DNA of 64,000 nt, from positions 3,286,001-3,350,000 of the forward strand of contig NZ_CP155793.1 of assembly GCF_039729145.1 (NCBI RefSeq). The letters run 5' to 3'. The number at the start of each line of letters is the position of its first letter. Positions within the stretch are counted from its first letter, which is position 1. A model generated the notes under the pieces. That model saw only the letters and a list, made by a program, of their open reading frames with translations. It was not told the DNA's origin and ran no database searches. This stretch comes from Microbacterium sp. SY138 (GTDB lineage Bacteria; Actinomycetota; Actinomycetes; Actinomycetales; Microbacteriaceae). The translations under genes and the position numbers were made by a program. Shown in pieces: positions 16,349 to 26,557 of the stretch.

Positions 16349-17716
16349 ATGGCCACCCGGAAACCCGCTCCTCCCGCGTACGTGTGCACGGAATGCGGGT
16401 GGACGACCGCGAAGTGGGTCGGCCGCTGCGGCGAGTGTCAGCAGTGGGGAACGGTGCAGGAACAGGCGGCGCAGACCGGCATCCTCCGTCGCGTCGGCCC
16501 CGTCGCCCCGACGGCCGACCGTGCCGCTCGGCCCATCACGCAGATCACGACGCAGGATGCTCCGCGGCGCTCGAGCGGCGTCGGCGAGTTCGACCGTGTG
16601 CTCGGCGGCGGCATCGTGCCCGGCGCCGCCATCCTGCTCAGCGGAGAGCCGGGCGTCGGCAAGTCGACGCTGCTGCTCGAGGTCGCCGCCCAGGCCGCGC
16701 GCGGCGGGCGGCGCGTGCTCTACGCGAGCGCCGAGGAGTCCCCTGGCCAGGTGCGCCTGCGCGCCGAACGCACCGGCGCCCTGCACGACGAGCTCTACCT
16801 CGCCAGCGAGACCGATCTGGCGACGATCCTCGGCCACATCGACGAGGTCAAGCCTCAGCTGGTGATCGTCGACTCGGTGCAGACCGTCTCGTCGTCACTG
16901 ATCGACGGTGCCGCCGGGCAGCCGAGCCAGGTGCGCGAGGTCGCGGCCACCCTGATCCGCATCGCCAAGGACCGCGATCTGCCGATCATCATCGTCGGCC
17001 ACGTCACGAAAGACGGTCAGGTCGCCGGTCCCCGCGTGCTCGAGCACCTGGTCGACGTCGTCTGCCACTTCGAGGGCGACCGACAGACCTCGCTGCGCTT
17101 CATCCGCGCGCTCAAGAACCGCTTCGGCCCCACCGACGAGGTCGGCTGCTTCGAGATGACCGGAGACGGCATCGCCGAGGTGCCCGACCCCTCGGGGCTG
17201 TTCCTCTCGCAAGGGGCCACCGAGCCGGGTACCTGCGTCGCGATCTCGCTCGAAGGACGACGTGCGCTCCCTGTCGAGGTGCAGGCGCTGACGGTTCCCA
17301 GCAACGCACCGAATCCTCGCCGCATCGTGCACGGCCTCGACTCCTCACGGGTGGCGATGGTGCTGGCGATCCTCGAACGGCGCGCAGGCGTGCCCACCGG
17401 CAGCCTCGACGTGTACGTGTCGACGGTCGGCGGCGTGCGCTTCACCGAACCGGCAGCCGACCTTGCGATCGCCATCGCCGTGGCCGGTTCCATCCAACAG
17501 ATATCGGTGCCGCGCACCGTCGCGGCGGTGGGCGAGCTCAGTCTCGCGGGCGAGATCCGTCCGGTGACCCAGGCGGCACAGCGGCGGTCCGAGGCTGCGC
17601 GTCTCGGCTACGAGCAGGTGGTCGACGATCGCTCGAAGACGCTCCGCGCCGCGCTCGGCGATGTGCGGGCGCGCAACACCTCACGCCGCGCCGACCGCGA
17701 CATCCCGCCGTTCTGA
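16349..17716 (+). CDS. radA: DNA repair protein RadA
   Basis: 455 aa, full family length. N-terminal C4 zinc finger (Cys13, Cys16, Cys27, Cys30), RecA-like ATPase with Walker A GEPGVGKST (residues 99-107), the RadA-specific KNRFG motif near residue 252 and a C-terminal Lon-protease-like domain (about 290-455). RadA is a branch-migration helicase in recombinational repair. Monocistronic, divergent from the cyd regulator. Confidence 0.98.
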   Translation: MATRKPAPPAYVCTECGWTTAKWVGRCGECQQWGTVQEQAAQTGILRRVGPVAPTADRAARPITQITTQDAPRRSSGVGEFDRVLGGGIVPGAAILLSGEPGVGKSTLLLEVAAQAARGGRRVLYASAEESPGQVRLRAERTGALHDELYLASETDLATILGHIDEVKPQLVIVDSVQTVSSSLIDGAAGQPSQVREVAATLIRIAKDRDLPIIIVGHVTKDGQVAGPRVLEHLVDVVCHFEGDRQTSLRFIRALKNRFGPTDEVGCFEMTGDGIAEVPDPSGLFLSQGATEPGTCVAISLEGRRALPVEVQALTVPSNAPNPRRIVHGLDSSRVAMVLAILERRAGVPTGSLDVYVSTVGGVRFTEPAADLAIAIAVAGSIQQISVPRTVAAVGELSLAGEIRPVTQAAQRRSEAARLGYEQVVDDRSKTLRAALGDVRARNTSRRADRDIPPF

Positions 17717-17744
17717 CCGGTACCGCGCCGACGGGAGGCTGGTC

Positions 17745-18155
17745 TCAGGCGTCGAGCGCCTTGAGCAGTTCGGCGGGGTCCGCCTGCATCGGGTGGGGCC
17801 CTGCGATGTCGAGGAAGACCGTGGTGATCGGATGCGCCGCCAGGAACTTCCGCAGCCACTCCGCGCTGTAGATGCCCACGCCCGGCGGCAGATTGGCCGG
17901 CTTGTTCTTCGCGTCGCTGAACAGCAGCAGCGCGAGGTCACCGGTCTTCGGGTCACGGTATGTCCACACCTCGCCGCTGTCGAGCGGGTTGTCACGCGCC
18001 CCGGGCTTGATCAGCGGCACGACGGTGGTGCCGTGACGGAGAGCGAGAGCGACCGCGGCGACGTCCTGCTTCTCCAGGGCCTGTGCCAGAGCATCCGACC
18101 GGAAGTCCTCGGGTGCGGGCTTGTTCTTCGCGGACTTCGCCTTCTTCGCTGCCAT
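17745..18155 (-). CDS. conserved hypothetical protein, SseB N-terminal-like
   Basis: 136 aa. A Lys/Ala-rich start (MAAKKAKSAKNKPAPED) precedes a compact alpha/beta region in which LALRHGTTVVPLIK...WTYRDPKTGDLALLLFSD...PPGVGIYSAEWLRKFL resembles SseB-type domains of actinobacteria. No catalytic motif, membrane helix or signal peptide. It converges on radA with 28 bases between stops. Function unknown. Confidence 0.75.
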   Translation of the reverse strand: MAAKKAKSAKNKPAPEDFRSDALAQALEKQDVAAVALALRHGTTVVPLIKPGARDNPLDSGEVWTYRDPKTGDLALLLFSDAKNKPANLPPGVGIYSAEWLRKFLAAHPITTVFLDIAGPHPMQADPAELLKALDA

Positions 18156-18507
18156 GTGTCCAGCTTATTCACGGCGCAACGCGCAGAGCACCGATTCGGC
18201 CGTGGATACGATTGGGGCCCTCTCGAGTCCCACATTGGGGACTGGGGTACTCGAGAGGGCCCTCGGACTCTCGGGCGGCGGTGTCGAAGCGCTGGGGACG
18301 CTGTAGTTCGACGCCACTGGGGATGGCTTGGTGCCGCTAATGCGGAGAGTCGCTTCTATGGTATCCCAAAGACCCACGGATGTCAGCATCGCGGGGGGAT
18401 GACCGCCGATGTCGCTCCGTTTCGTGCGAGATCCGCCGATTCGCAACGATTTCCGACGAGGTTCACCGGGATCCCTTCGAACTCAGCGGAGCGCGATCCG
18501 GCACGAC
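18156..18507. other. 352-bp intergenic stretch with a perfect 14-bp inverted repeat
   Basis: No convincing gene. GGGCCCTCTCGAGT (18215-18228) and its exact reverse complement (18249-18262) are separated by 20 bases that themselves hold TCCC/GGGA. No T-tract follows on either strand, so it is not a classical terminator. A 93-codon minus frame (18165-18446) has no family resemblance and lacks a clear ribosome binding site. Confidence 0.7.
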
Positions 18508-19158
18508 TCAGTAGAGCAGGATCTGCGCGCTCGACGGGCTCGTGAACCCGCCGATCGAGACCTCGACGTGGTACGAGGCTCCCCCGCCCGGTGCCCGCTG
18601 TCGGTTCTCCTGCGCGCAGGTCTCGACGCTCGAACGCGTGCGATCCCAGGTGACCGGGTCCTTGCTCGTGACGGTCGTGCCGGCCGTGAGCGTGGCGATC
18701 ATGCTGCTCGGGTTCTCCTGGCAGTCGGTCGAACGCCACCACACGTCGGCACCGCTGGAGATGGTGAAGGACTGGGTCGTCGATCCCACGTCGATCGTGC
18801 AGTCCTTCGTGCCCTTGTTCGTGAGCGAGATCGAGAGCTTCGGCAGCACGCCGGCTGCGTACGTCTCGGCGTCGGTCACGGCCGCGACCTCGATGTCGGC
18901 CGCCTCGCAGGGCGCGACCGCCGGAGTCTGCTCGGCGGACGGATCGGGGGTCGGCGACTCTCCGTCAGCGGTGGAGCTGGAGGAGGGCGAGGGAGATGTC
19001 GACGGCGTCGGAGACGGGGTGGACGCCGTGCCTGCGGCAGCCCACGGTCGCGCGATCAGAAGCCACGCTCCGATGCCGATGGCGGCGACGGCCAGCACGA
19101 GCGCGATCAGGACGACCAGTCGCCGACGACGGTACACGGCGGCGGAAGGACGAGGCAT
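18508..19158 (-). CDS. membrane-anchored exported protein with Ser/Pro/Thr linker
   Basis: 216 aa. A short basic N-terminus (MPRPSAAVYRRRR) is followed by one membrane helix (residues 14-36), a low-complexity Thr/Ser/Pro linker (about 44-80) and an extracytoplasmic beta-rich domain (85-216) with four Cys that could form two disulfides. It looks like the small uncharacterised surface proteins common in Microbacteriaceae; no enzyme motif. Function unknown. Confidence 0.8.
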   Translation of the reverse strand: MPRPSAAVYRRRRLVVLIALVLAVAAIGIGAWLLIARPWAAAGTASTPSPTPSTSPSPSSSSTADGESPTPDPSAEQTPAVAPCEAADIEVAAVTDAETYAAGVLPKLSISLTNKGTKDCTIDVGSTTQSFTISSGADVWWRSTDCQENPSSMIATLTAGTTVTSKDPVTWDRTRSSVETCAQENRQRAPGGGASYHVEVSIGGFTSPSSAQILLY

Positions 19159-19226
19159 GTCTCCAGGCTAAGCGATCCTCTGCCACGACCCGGGGAGGCC
19201 CCTCGGCACGGACCGGCGAAGGAGTG

Positions 19227-19727
19227 TCAGAGCACCTTGAGCATGCGGGTGTTGCCGAGGGTGTTCGGCTTCACGTGCGCGAGATCGAGGAACTCCTCGA
19301 CACCCGCGTCACCGCTGCGCAACAGCTGCGAGTACACGTCGGGGTCGACGACCTGCTCACCGATCGGCGTGTAGCCGCGTCGTCCGAAGAACTCCACCTC
19401 GAAGGTGAGGCAGAACAGGCGGGTCAGGCCGAGCATCCTGGCGTTCTCCTCGAGGCGGTCGACGATCGCACGTCCGACGCCGTGGTGCAGCCAGTCGTCG
19501 CGCACGAGCAGGGTGCGCACCTCGCCGAGGTCTTCCCAGATCACGTGCAGGGCACCGCACCCGATCAGCACCCCGTCGGCCTCTGCCACGACGAACTCCT
19601 GCACGGCGCCGTACAGCACCGCCAGATCCTTGCCGAGCAGGATGCGCTGCTCGACGAGCGGCTGCAGCAGGGTGCGGATGCCGACGATGTCAGCGCTGCG
19701 CGCCGGTCGGACGATGTACTCGCTCAC
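19227..19727 (-). CDS. argA: amino-acid N-acetyltransferase (N-acetylglutamate synthase, actinobacterial ArgA type)
   Basis: 166 aa GNAT domain starting MSEYIVRPARSADIVGIRTLL. The acetyl-CoA loop is seen as HHGVGRAIVDRL, with the LTFEVEFFGRRGYTPI segment characteristic of stand-alone N-acetylglutamate synthases of the Rv2747 type, which make acetylglutamate for arginine biosynthesis. Lies downstream of clpC but separated by a terminator, so probably its own transcript. A general GNAT enzyme remains possible. Confidence 0.8.
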   Translation of the reverse strand: MSEYIVRPARSADIVGIRTLLQPLVEQRILLGKDLAVLYGAVQEFVVAEADGVLIGCGALHVIWEDLGEVRTLLVRDDWLHHGVGRAIVDRLEENARMLGLTRLFCLTFEVEFFGRRGYTPIGEQVVDPDVYSQLLRSGDAGVEEFLDLAHVKPNTLGNTRMLKVL

Positions 19728-19777
19728 ACCACAAGCCTAGAACCCGAGACCCGGCGGCACCTGTACCGGACACAGGA

Positions 19778-19807
19778 AAGGGGCGGATGCCGCAGCATCC
19801 GCCCCTT
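19778..19807 (-). terminator. terminator downstream of clpC
   Basis: A perfect 13-bp stem (AAGGGGCGGATGC, loop CGCA or TGCG) 20 bases after the clpC stop, followed on the minus strand by TTTCCTG. Strong hairpin separating clpC from argA. Confidence 0.8.
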
Positions 19808-19826
19808 CTCATGAATCGACCGGAGG

Positions 19827-22361
<2,535 letters not shown>

Positions 22362-22375
22362 GCTGTGACTCCTTA

Positions 22376-22390
22376 TTCGCACGGGGCGAA
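22376..22390. promoter_or_regulatory. ClgR-like inverted repeat in clpC leader
   Basis: TTCGC-ACGGG-GCGAA contains CGC-N5-GCG, the core described for ClgR sites before clp genes in actinobacteria. It is only 15 bases before the clpC ATG, closer than expected for an activator, so the assignment is tentative. Confidence 0.35.
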
Positions 22391-22451
22391 GCGCTGACAC
22401 CTGTGGCGTTCTCTGCGCCTGTACATCGAGAGTAACCACCGTGCGGGGCAC

Positions 22452-22478
22452 GTATGCCCGTGTTCGCCGTGGGCATAC
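22452..22478. promoter_or_regulatory. inverted repeat in clpC/operon intergenic region
   Basis: GTATGCCC (22452-22459) and GGGCATAC (22471-22478) form a perfect 8-bp repeat with 11-bp spacer, just upstream of the -35 of the rightward operon and in the upstream region of clpC. Which gene it serves is unknown. Confidence 0.4.
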
Positions 22479-22484
22479 CGGGGG

Positions 22485-22529
22485 TTGACCGAGTTATCGA
22501 CAGTCGTTATGTTAACGACTGTCGATAAC
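22485..22529 (+). promoter_or_regulatory. strong promoter covered by a 37-bp palindromic operator
   Basis: TTGACC (22485-22490), 17-bp spacer and TATGTT (22508-22513) make a near-consensus sigma-70-type promoter. A perfect 17-bp inverted repeat (22493-22509 and 22513-22529, 3-bp centre) begins in the spacer and runs past the -10, so a bound dimer or tetramer would block transcription. The Xre gene at the end of the operon is the obvious candidate repressor. Confidence 0.75.
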
Positions 22530-22566
22530 AACGAGTCCGGAGCGGACCGTGCAGGAGGGGGACGAA

Positions 22567-23196
22567 ATGACCGAGGCACCGACGGCGACCAGAGCTGCGA
22601 GCCTGGTGGAGAAGACCGTCCTTGGCGTCATCGCCGGAGTAGCGGGGGCCATAGCCGTGGTCGATCTGGTCGGCGTCAGCATCCGCTCCGCCGTCCTCGT
22701 GACGAGCCCGGCGATCACGATTCCATCGATGCGGCTGCGGTCGGTCGACGCACCCGCGGTGCTCGCGGCATCCTCCAACATCTCCGAAGCGCAGTACGAC
22801 ACCGTCACGCTCACGACCGTGGGCCTGAGCCTGTCTCCCCGCCTGCTGCTCGCGATCGCCGACGGACTGGCGGTCCTGGGACCGATCGTGCTGTGCATCG
22901 CGGTCGCGTGGCTGTGCGTCCGTCTCTTCATCGGCCGCCCCTTCGGCACGGCGGCCACCTGGGGGATCGGCGTCGCAGCCATCACCGTCATGGCGGGTGG
23001 TCTGCTGAGCCAGGCCGTGCGCGCCAACGCGTTCAGCGAGATCGCCTACGAGCTGGACCTCGCATCCGCGGGAGTCCCCACATTCGAGATGTCGATCGAC
23101 CTCGCTCCACTCGGTTGGGCATTCGCGCTCGCGGTGGTCGCCGGCGCCTTCGAGATCGGTCAGCGTCTGCAGCGCGACACGGAAGGCCTCGTCTGA
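22567..23196 (+). CDS. DUF2975-like four-helix membrane protein, first of three tandem copies
   Basis: 209 aa from ATG 22567 behind GGAGGGGG. Membrane helices at about 14-38, 94-118, 128-148 and 180-200, with an extracytoplasmic loop of about 50 residues after the first helix, the layout of DUF2975 proteins. It ends RDTEGLV, the same tail as the next two genes. The TGA overlaps the next ATG (TGATG). DUF2975 proteins are usually paired with a small Xre regulator; no activity is known for the family. Confidence 0.75.
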   Translation: MTEAPTATRAASLVEKTVLGVIAGVAGAIAVVDLVGVSIRSAVLVTSPAITIPSMRLRSVDAPAVLAASSNISEAQYDTVTLTTVGLSLSPRLLLAIADGLAVLGPIVLCIAVAWLCVRLFIGRPFGTAATWGIGVAAITVMAGGLLSQAVRANAFSEIAYELDLASAGVPTFEMSIDLAPLGWAFALAVVAGAFEIGQRLQRDTEGLV

Positions 23197-23831
23197 TGAC
23201 CAGCACCACCAACGCGCGCTCCGAGAAGGCGGATGCGATCACCGTGATCCTGTACGCCGCCGTGGCGCTGGTCACGGTCGGGCTCGCCACCGTTCTGCGC
23301 GTCGGCAGCACCTTCCGCGAGACCGGGATCGCTTGGACGGTCCCGATCGACCAGCAGCCGATCTCCGCCACGACCGACTCCGGTGCCATCTCGATCGAGG
23401 GGTTCGCGGACGAGGCGATGGTCATCGCCGACGGGGTGAACGCGGCCTCGGTCACGGCCATCATCGCCGCCATCGCGCTGTGGGCTCTCGCGGCCGTCGC
23501 GGTCATCGCGGCGGTGACGCTGGTCGCCTGGAACTTCCTCCGCGGACGCTTCTTCGTCCGTCCGAACGCGCGAGCCTTCGACGTGATCGGTTGGACGCTC
23601 GTCGGCGCTCCGATCCTGATCGTGATGTTGGAGACGATGGGCCGCAACGGCGTCACCTCCGCTCTCGGCATCGGCGACGGGGAACCGGTGCATCCGATCG
23701 AGTTCTGGAGCGTCGCGCCGATCTTCGCCACCGGGGTGACGGTGGGTCTGATCGCGGTGGCATTCCGCCGCGGCATCCGGTTACAGAACGAGAAGCTCGC
23801 GCTCGAGAAGGAAACGGAAGGACTCGTCTGA
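23196..23831 (+). CDS. DUF2975-like membrane protein, second tandem copy
   Basis: 211 aa starting MTSTTNARSEKADAITV in a TGATG overlap with the previous gene. Helices at about 14-36, 88-115, 125-145 and 168-190; a long loop with several Asp/Ser follows helix 1. The C-terminus is a short amphipathic helix (LQNEKLALEK) closing with ETEGLV. Same size and topology as its upstream neighbour but low sequence identity by eye, suggesting an old duplication rather than a recent one. Confidence 0.75.
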   Translation: MTSTTNARSEKADAITVILYAAVALVTVGLATVLRVGSTFRETGIAWTVPIDQQPISATTDSGAISIEGFADEAMVIADGVNAASVTAIIAAIALWALAAVAVIAAVTLVAWNFLRGRFFVRPNARAFDVIGWTLVGAPILIVMLETMGRNGVTSALGIGDGEPVHPIEFWSVAPIFATGVTVGLIAVAFRRGIRLQNEKLALEKETEGLV

Positions 23832-24604
23832 TGCTCAGCTTCGGTTCGGACGAGGTGTGGCCGTCCCTGCTCAACATCGGGATCGCGCTCGCGGTGATCG
23901 CGGTCATCCTCGGTGTCGTCGTGTGGAGAGGGCGCCGGAGGGGCAGCCGCACGATCGCGCTCGACGCGGCACTCACGCTCTCCGGGTGGTGGATCCTGAT
24001 GTCGGCGGTGGGCGCTGTGATCTACATCTTCAAGGCGTTCACCGTCCCCTGGGCGGAGTTCGACGGTCAGACCCACGTGTATCTGGATTGGCCGGCCGGT
24101 CTGGCGTGCTCGGAGTTCGGTGACAGCGCAACGACGATGCTGACCTGTGGCAGCGAGCAGCTCTCCGAGTTCACTGTCGGCCAGGCGTCGCTGGAGCTCC
24201 GGCTGCTCGCGGCGTCCGCACAACTGAGCAGCCTTGCTCTGGCCACCATGCCCGCGGTCATCGTGGCGGTCATCTGCTTCCAGACGTTGCGGGGCCGCGC
24301 GTTCTCACGCTCCGTGACGCGTGGCCTCACCGGCGGCGCGATCGCCGTGCTCGTGTTCGGCGTGGCGGCCGACCTCCTGAGCGGTATCGCAGCCACAGCC
24401 GGCCTTCGCGAGGTCTTCTCACCGGACAGCGAGTGGTACCCATCGTTCTACCAACTGACCGTCACGCCGCTCCCCTTCGTCGGCGCGCTCGGGCTGCTCG
24501 CTCTCGCCGCCGTGTTCCGTCAGGGCACACGTCTCGAGCAGGAAAGGGCGCAACTGCAGCAGGAGAAGGCGGTTCTCGAGAAGGACACGGAGGGACTGGT
24601 GTGA
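23831..24604 (+). CDS. DUF2975-like membrane protein, third and longest tandem copy
   Basis: 257 aa starting MLSFGSDEVWPSLLN, again in a TGATG overlap. Helices at about 12-32, 44-66, 125-150, 160-182 and 203-225; the loop after helix 2 holds two Cys (LACSEF, LTCGSE) that could form an extracytoplasmic disulfide. The C-terminus has a charged helix (RLEQERAQLQQEKAVLEK) ending KDTEGLV. It is translationally coupled to the Xre regulator gene (GTGA overlap). Confidence 0.75.
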   Translation: MLSFGSDEVWPSLLNIGIALAVIAVILGVVVWRGRRRGSRTIALDAALTLSGWWILMSAVGAVIYIFKAFTVPWAEFDGQTHVYLDWPAGLACSEFGDSATTMLTCGSEQLSEFTVGQASLELRLLAASAQLSSLALATMPAVIVAVICFQTLRGRAFSRSVTRGLTGGAIAVLVFGVAADLLSGIAATAGLREVFSPDSEWYPSFYQLTVTPLPFVGALGLLALAAVFRQGTRLEQERAQLQQEKAVLEKDTEGLV

Positions 24605-24837
24605 GCCCGGCGGAGAGCGACGACGAGTTCACCGGCATCCACTGCCGACTCGACGAGCTGCTCGCCGAACGCGGCATGACGCTCACCGAGCTGAGCGCCG
24701 CGGTCGGGGTGAGCATCGTGAACCTGTCGGTGCTGAAGAACGACCGCGCCCGTGCCATCCGCTACTCCACGCTGCGCGCGATCTGCGAGGCCCTCGACTG
24801 CGAGGTCGGCGAGCTGCTGGTGCTCGCCCCGCGCTGA
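24601..24837 (+). CDS. small Xre/Cro-type HTH regulator (YozG-like)
   Basis: 78 aa from GTG 24601 with GGAGGG five bases upstream. It is almost entirely a helix-turn-helix: CRLDELLAERGMTLTELSAAVGVSIVNLSVLKNDRARAIRYSTLRAICEALDCEVGELL, of the COG3655/YozG group that accompanies DUF2975 proteins. Likely binds the 37-bp palindrome over the operon promoter; the three membrane proteins may carry the signal that releases it (inference). Confidence 0.88.
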   Translation: MSPAESDDEFTGIHCRLDELLAERGMTLTELSAAVGVSIVNLSVLKNDRARAIRYSTLRAICEALDCEVGELLVLAPR

Positions 24838-24852
24838 CGGGGAACGCTCCCG

Positions 24853-24907
24853 CCGGTCGCAGTTCCTGCCGCCCGTGGCGCGTTCAGGCGGCAGGAAGTG
24901 CGACCGG
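24853..24907. terminator. long hairpin after the DUF2975-Xre operon
   Basis: Two 21-base arms (24853-24873 and 24887-24907) are complementary at 20 of 21 positions around a 13-base loop. It starts 15 bases after the Xre stop, so it probably ends that transcript or protects its 3' end; no T-tract follows, and a REP-like role is possible. Confidence 0.6.
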
Positions 24908-25051
24908 AACCGGGCCTCCCCGCCGCACCGAACGGATTCCGGCTCACAACGTCATCCTTCGTCATATCCACCCAGGGAATTCTCAGGGAGTCATAGCGTT
25001 GGGCCTCATGGCGCGCACACGGTGCGCCGCGATTCTGGAGTCCCCACCCTC

Positions 25052-26476
25052 ATGAGCACCACCGCACGCGCCCAGAAGGCGCCTGATACCCGCGGACCGG
25101 TCCGGAAGCTGCTGACCTCGTTCGGCTTCCAGATCCTCGCCGCTCTCGTCCTCGGCATCGCCGCCGGTCTGATCGGCCGCCAGCTCGGCGCGACCGCCGA
25201 GAACCCGACCGGGCTGTCCGCGACACTCGACACCATCGGCAACTCGTATGTGACGCTGCTGCGCGCCGCCGTGGTCCCCCTGATCTTCACAGCGATCGTC
25301 GCCAGCATCTCGAACCTGCGTCGCGTGCAGAACGCCGCACGCCTGGCGGGCCAGACGATCCTGTGGTTCGCGATCACCGCGTTCATCGCCGTGATCATCG
25401 GCATCGTCCTCGGCCTCGTGATCCAGCCCGGCAACCGCGCCGGTGAGGGCCTCGAACCGGGCGACCCGTACACCGTGGGCACCTGGTGGAACTTCCTGCT
25501 CGGGCTCATCCCGCAGAACTTCCTCGGCCTCACCGTGAGCACCAACCCCGGAGCGGCTGAGGGCACCTTCTCGTCGAGCGTCGGCTTCAACATCCTGCAG
25601 GTCATCGTGGTCGCGGCCGTCGTCGGCATCGCCGCACTCAAGGCCGGCAAGAAGGCGGAGCCGTTCCTCGTCTTCACCGAGTCGCTGCTGAAGGTCATCC
25701 AGCGCGTGCTGTGGTGGATCATCCGCATCGCCCCGCTCGGCACGTTCGGCCTCATCGGCTCTGCGGTCATCAAGTACGGCTGGGAGAAGCTCGCCTCCCT
25801 CGGCTGGTTCGCCGCCGCCGTCTACATCGGTCTGGCCCTCGTGCTGTTCGTGGTCTACCCGATCCTCGTGCGCACGCACGGCCTCTCGATCAAGCAGTAC
25901 TTCTCGGGCGTCTGGCCCGCCGTGCAGCTGGCCTTCGTCAGCCGCTCCTCGATCGGCACCCTGCCGCTCACCGAGCGCGTGACCGAGCGCAACCTCGGTG
26001 TGCCCCGCTCGTACGCCTCGTTCGCCGTGCCGCTGGGCGCGACGACCAAGATGGACGGCTGCGCCGCGATCTACCCGGCCATCGCCGCGATCTTCGTCGC
26101 GCAGTTCTTCGGCATCGAGCTGAACTTCGTGCAGTACCTGCTGATCGTCATCGTCTCGGTCGTCGGCTCGGCCGCCACCGCCGGCACCACGGGTGCTGTG
26201 GTGATGCTCACGCTGACGCTGTCGACCCTGGGGCTGCCGCTCGAGGGCGTCGGGCTGCTGCTCGCGATCGACCCGATCCTCGACATGGGCCGCACGGCGG
26301 TCAACGTCGCCGGTCAGGCGCTGATCCCGACGATCGTCGCCAAGCGCGAGGGCATCCTGAACGAGGAGCTCTACAACGCGCCGCGTGAGGGCCTGCCCTT
26401 CGCCGACGACTCCGGAGACGACGACGCTCCCGAAGCGGATGCCTCCGCCGACAAGGAACCGGTCAGCGCCCGCTGA
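25052..26476 (+). CDS. dicarboxylate/amino acid:cation symporter (DAACS/SDF family)
   Basis: 474 aa, about eight helices plus two re-entrant loops. It starts MSTTARAQKAPDTRG; RSSIGTLPLT is the serine-rich re-entrant loop, GATTKMDGCA matches the family GATINMDG motif and LLAIDPILDMGRTAVNV the substrate/sodium-binding helix. Transports C4-dicarboxylates, glutamate/aspartate or related acids with Na+ or H+. The C-terminal tail is acidic and disordered. Monocistronic, ended by a strong terminator. Confidence 0.93.
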   Translation: MSTTARAQKAPDTRGPVRKLLTSFGFQILAALVLGIAAGLIGRQLGATAENPTGLSATLDTIGNSYVTLLRAAVVPLIFTAIVASISNLRRVQNAARLAGQTILWFAITAFIAVIIGIVLGLVIQPGNRAGEGLEPGDPYTVGTWWNFLLGLIPQNFLGLTVSTNPGAAEGTFSSSVGFNILQVIVVAAVVGIAALKAGKKAEPFLVFTESLLKVIQRVLWWIIRIAPLGTFGLIGSAVIKYGWEKLASLGWFAAAVYIGLALVLFVVYPILVRTHGLSIKQYFSGVWPAVQLAFVSRSSIGTLPLTERVTERNLGVPRSYASFAVPLGATTKMDGCAAIYPAIAAIFVAQFFGIELNFVQYLLIVIVSVVGSAATAGTTGAVVMLTLTLSTLGLPLEGVGLLLAIDPILDMGRTAVNVAGQALIPTIVAKREGILNEELYNAPREGLPFADDSGDDDAPEADASADKEPVSAR

Positions 26477-26486
26477 CCTCGCCGCG

Positions 26487-26535
26487 GAACGGCAGAGCGC
26501 CTCGTCCCCTCGTGGGGCGAGGCGCTCTGCCGTTC
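26487..26535. terminator. bidirectional terminator between symporter and antiporter genes
   Basis: An 18-bp perfect stem (GAACGGCAGAGCGCCTCG and complement) with a further CCCC-TCGT-GGGG apex lies between the two convergent genes. Very stable; no T-tract. Confidence 0.8.
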
Positions 26536-26557
26536 GAGCATCGAAGCGGTCAGGGGA

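Noticed and set aside
18165..18446. 93-codon minus frame in the intergenic repeat region
   Set aside because: No ribosome binding site, no recognisable domain and it crosses the inverted repeat.
24853..24907. CRISPR repeat or IS end
   Set aside because: Only one hairpin, no spacers and no transposase.
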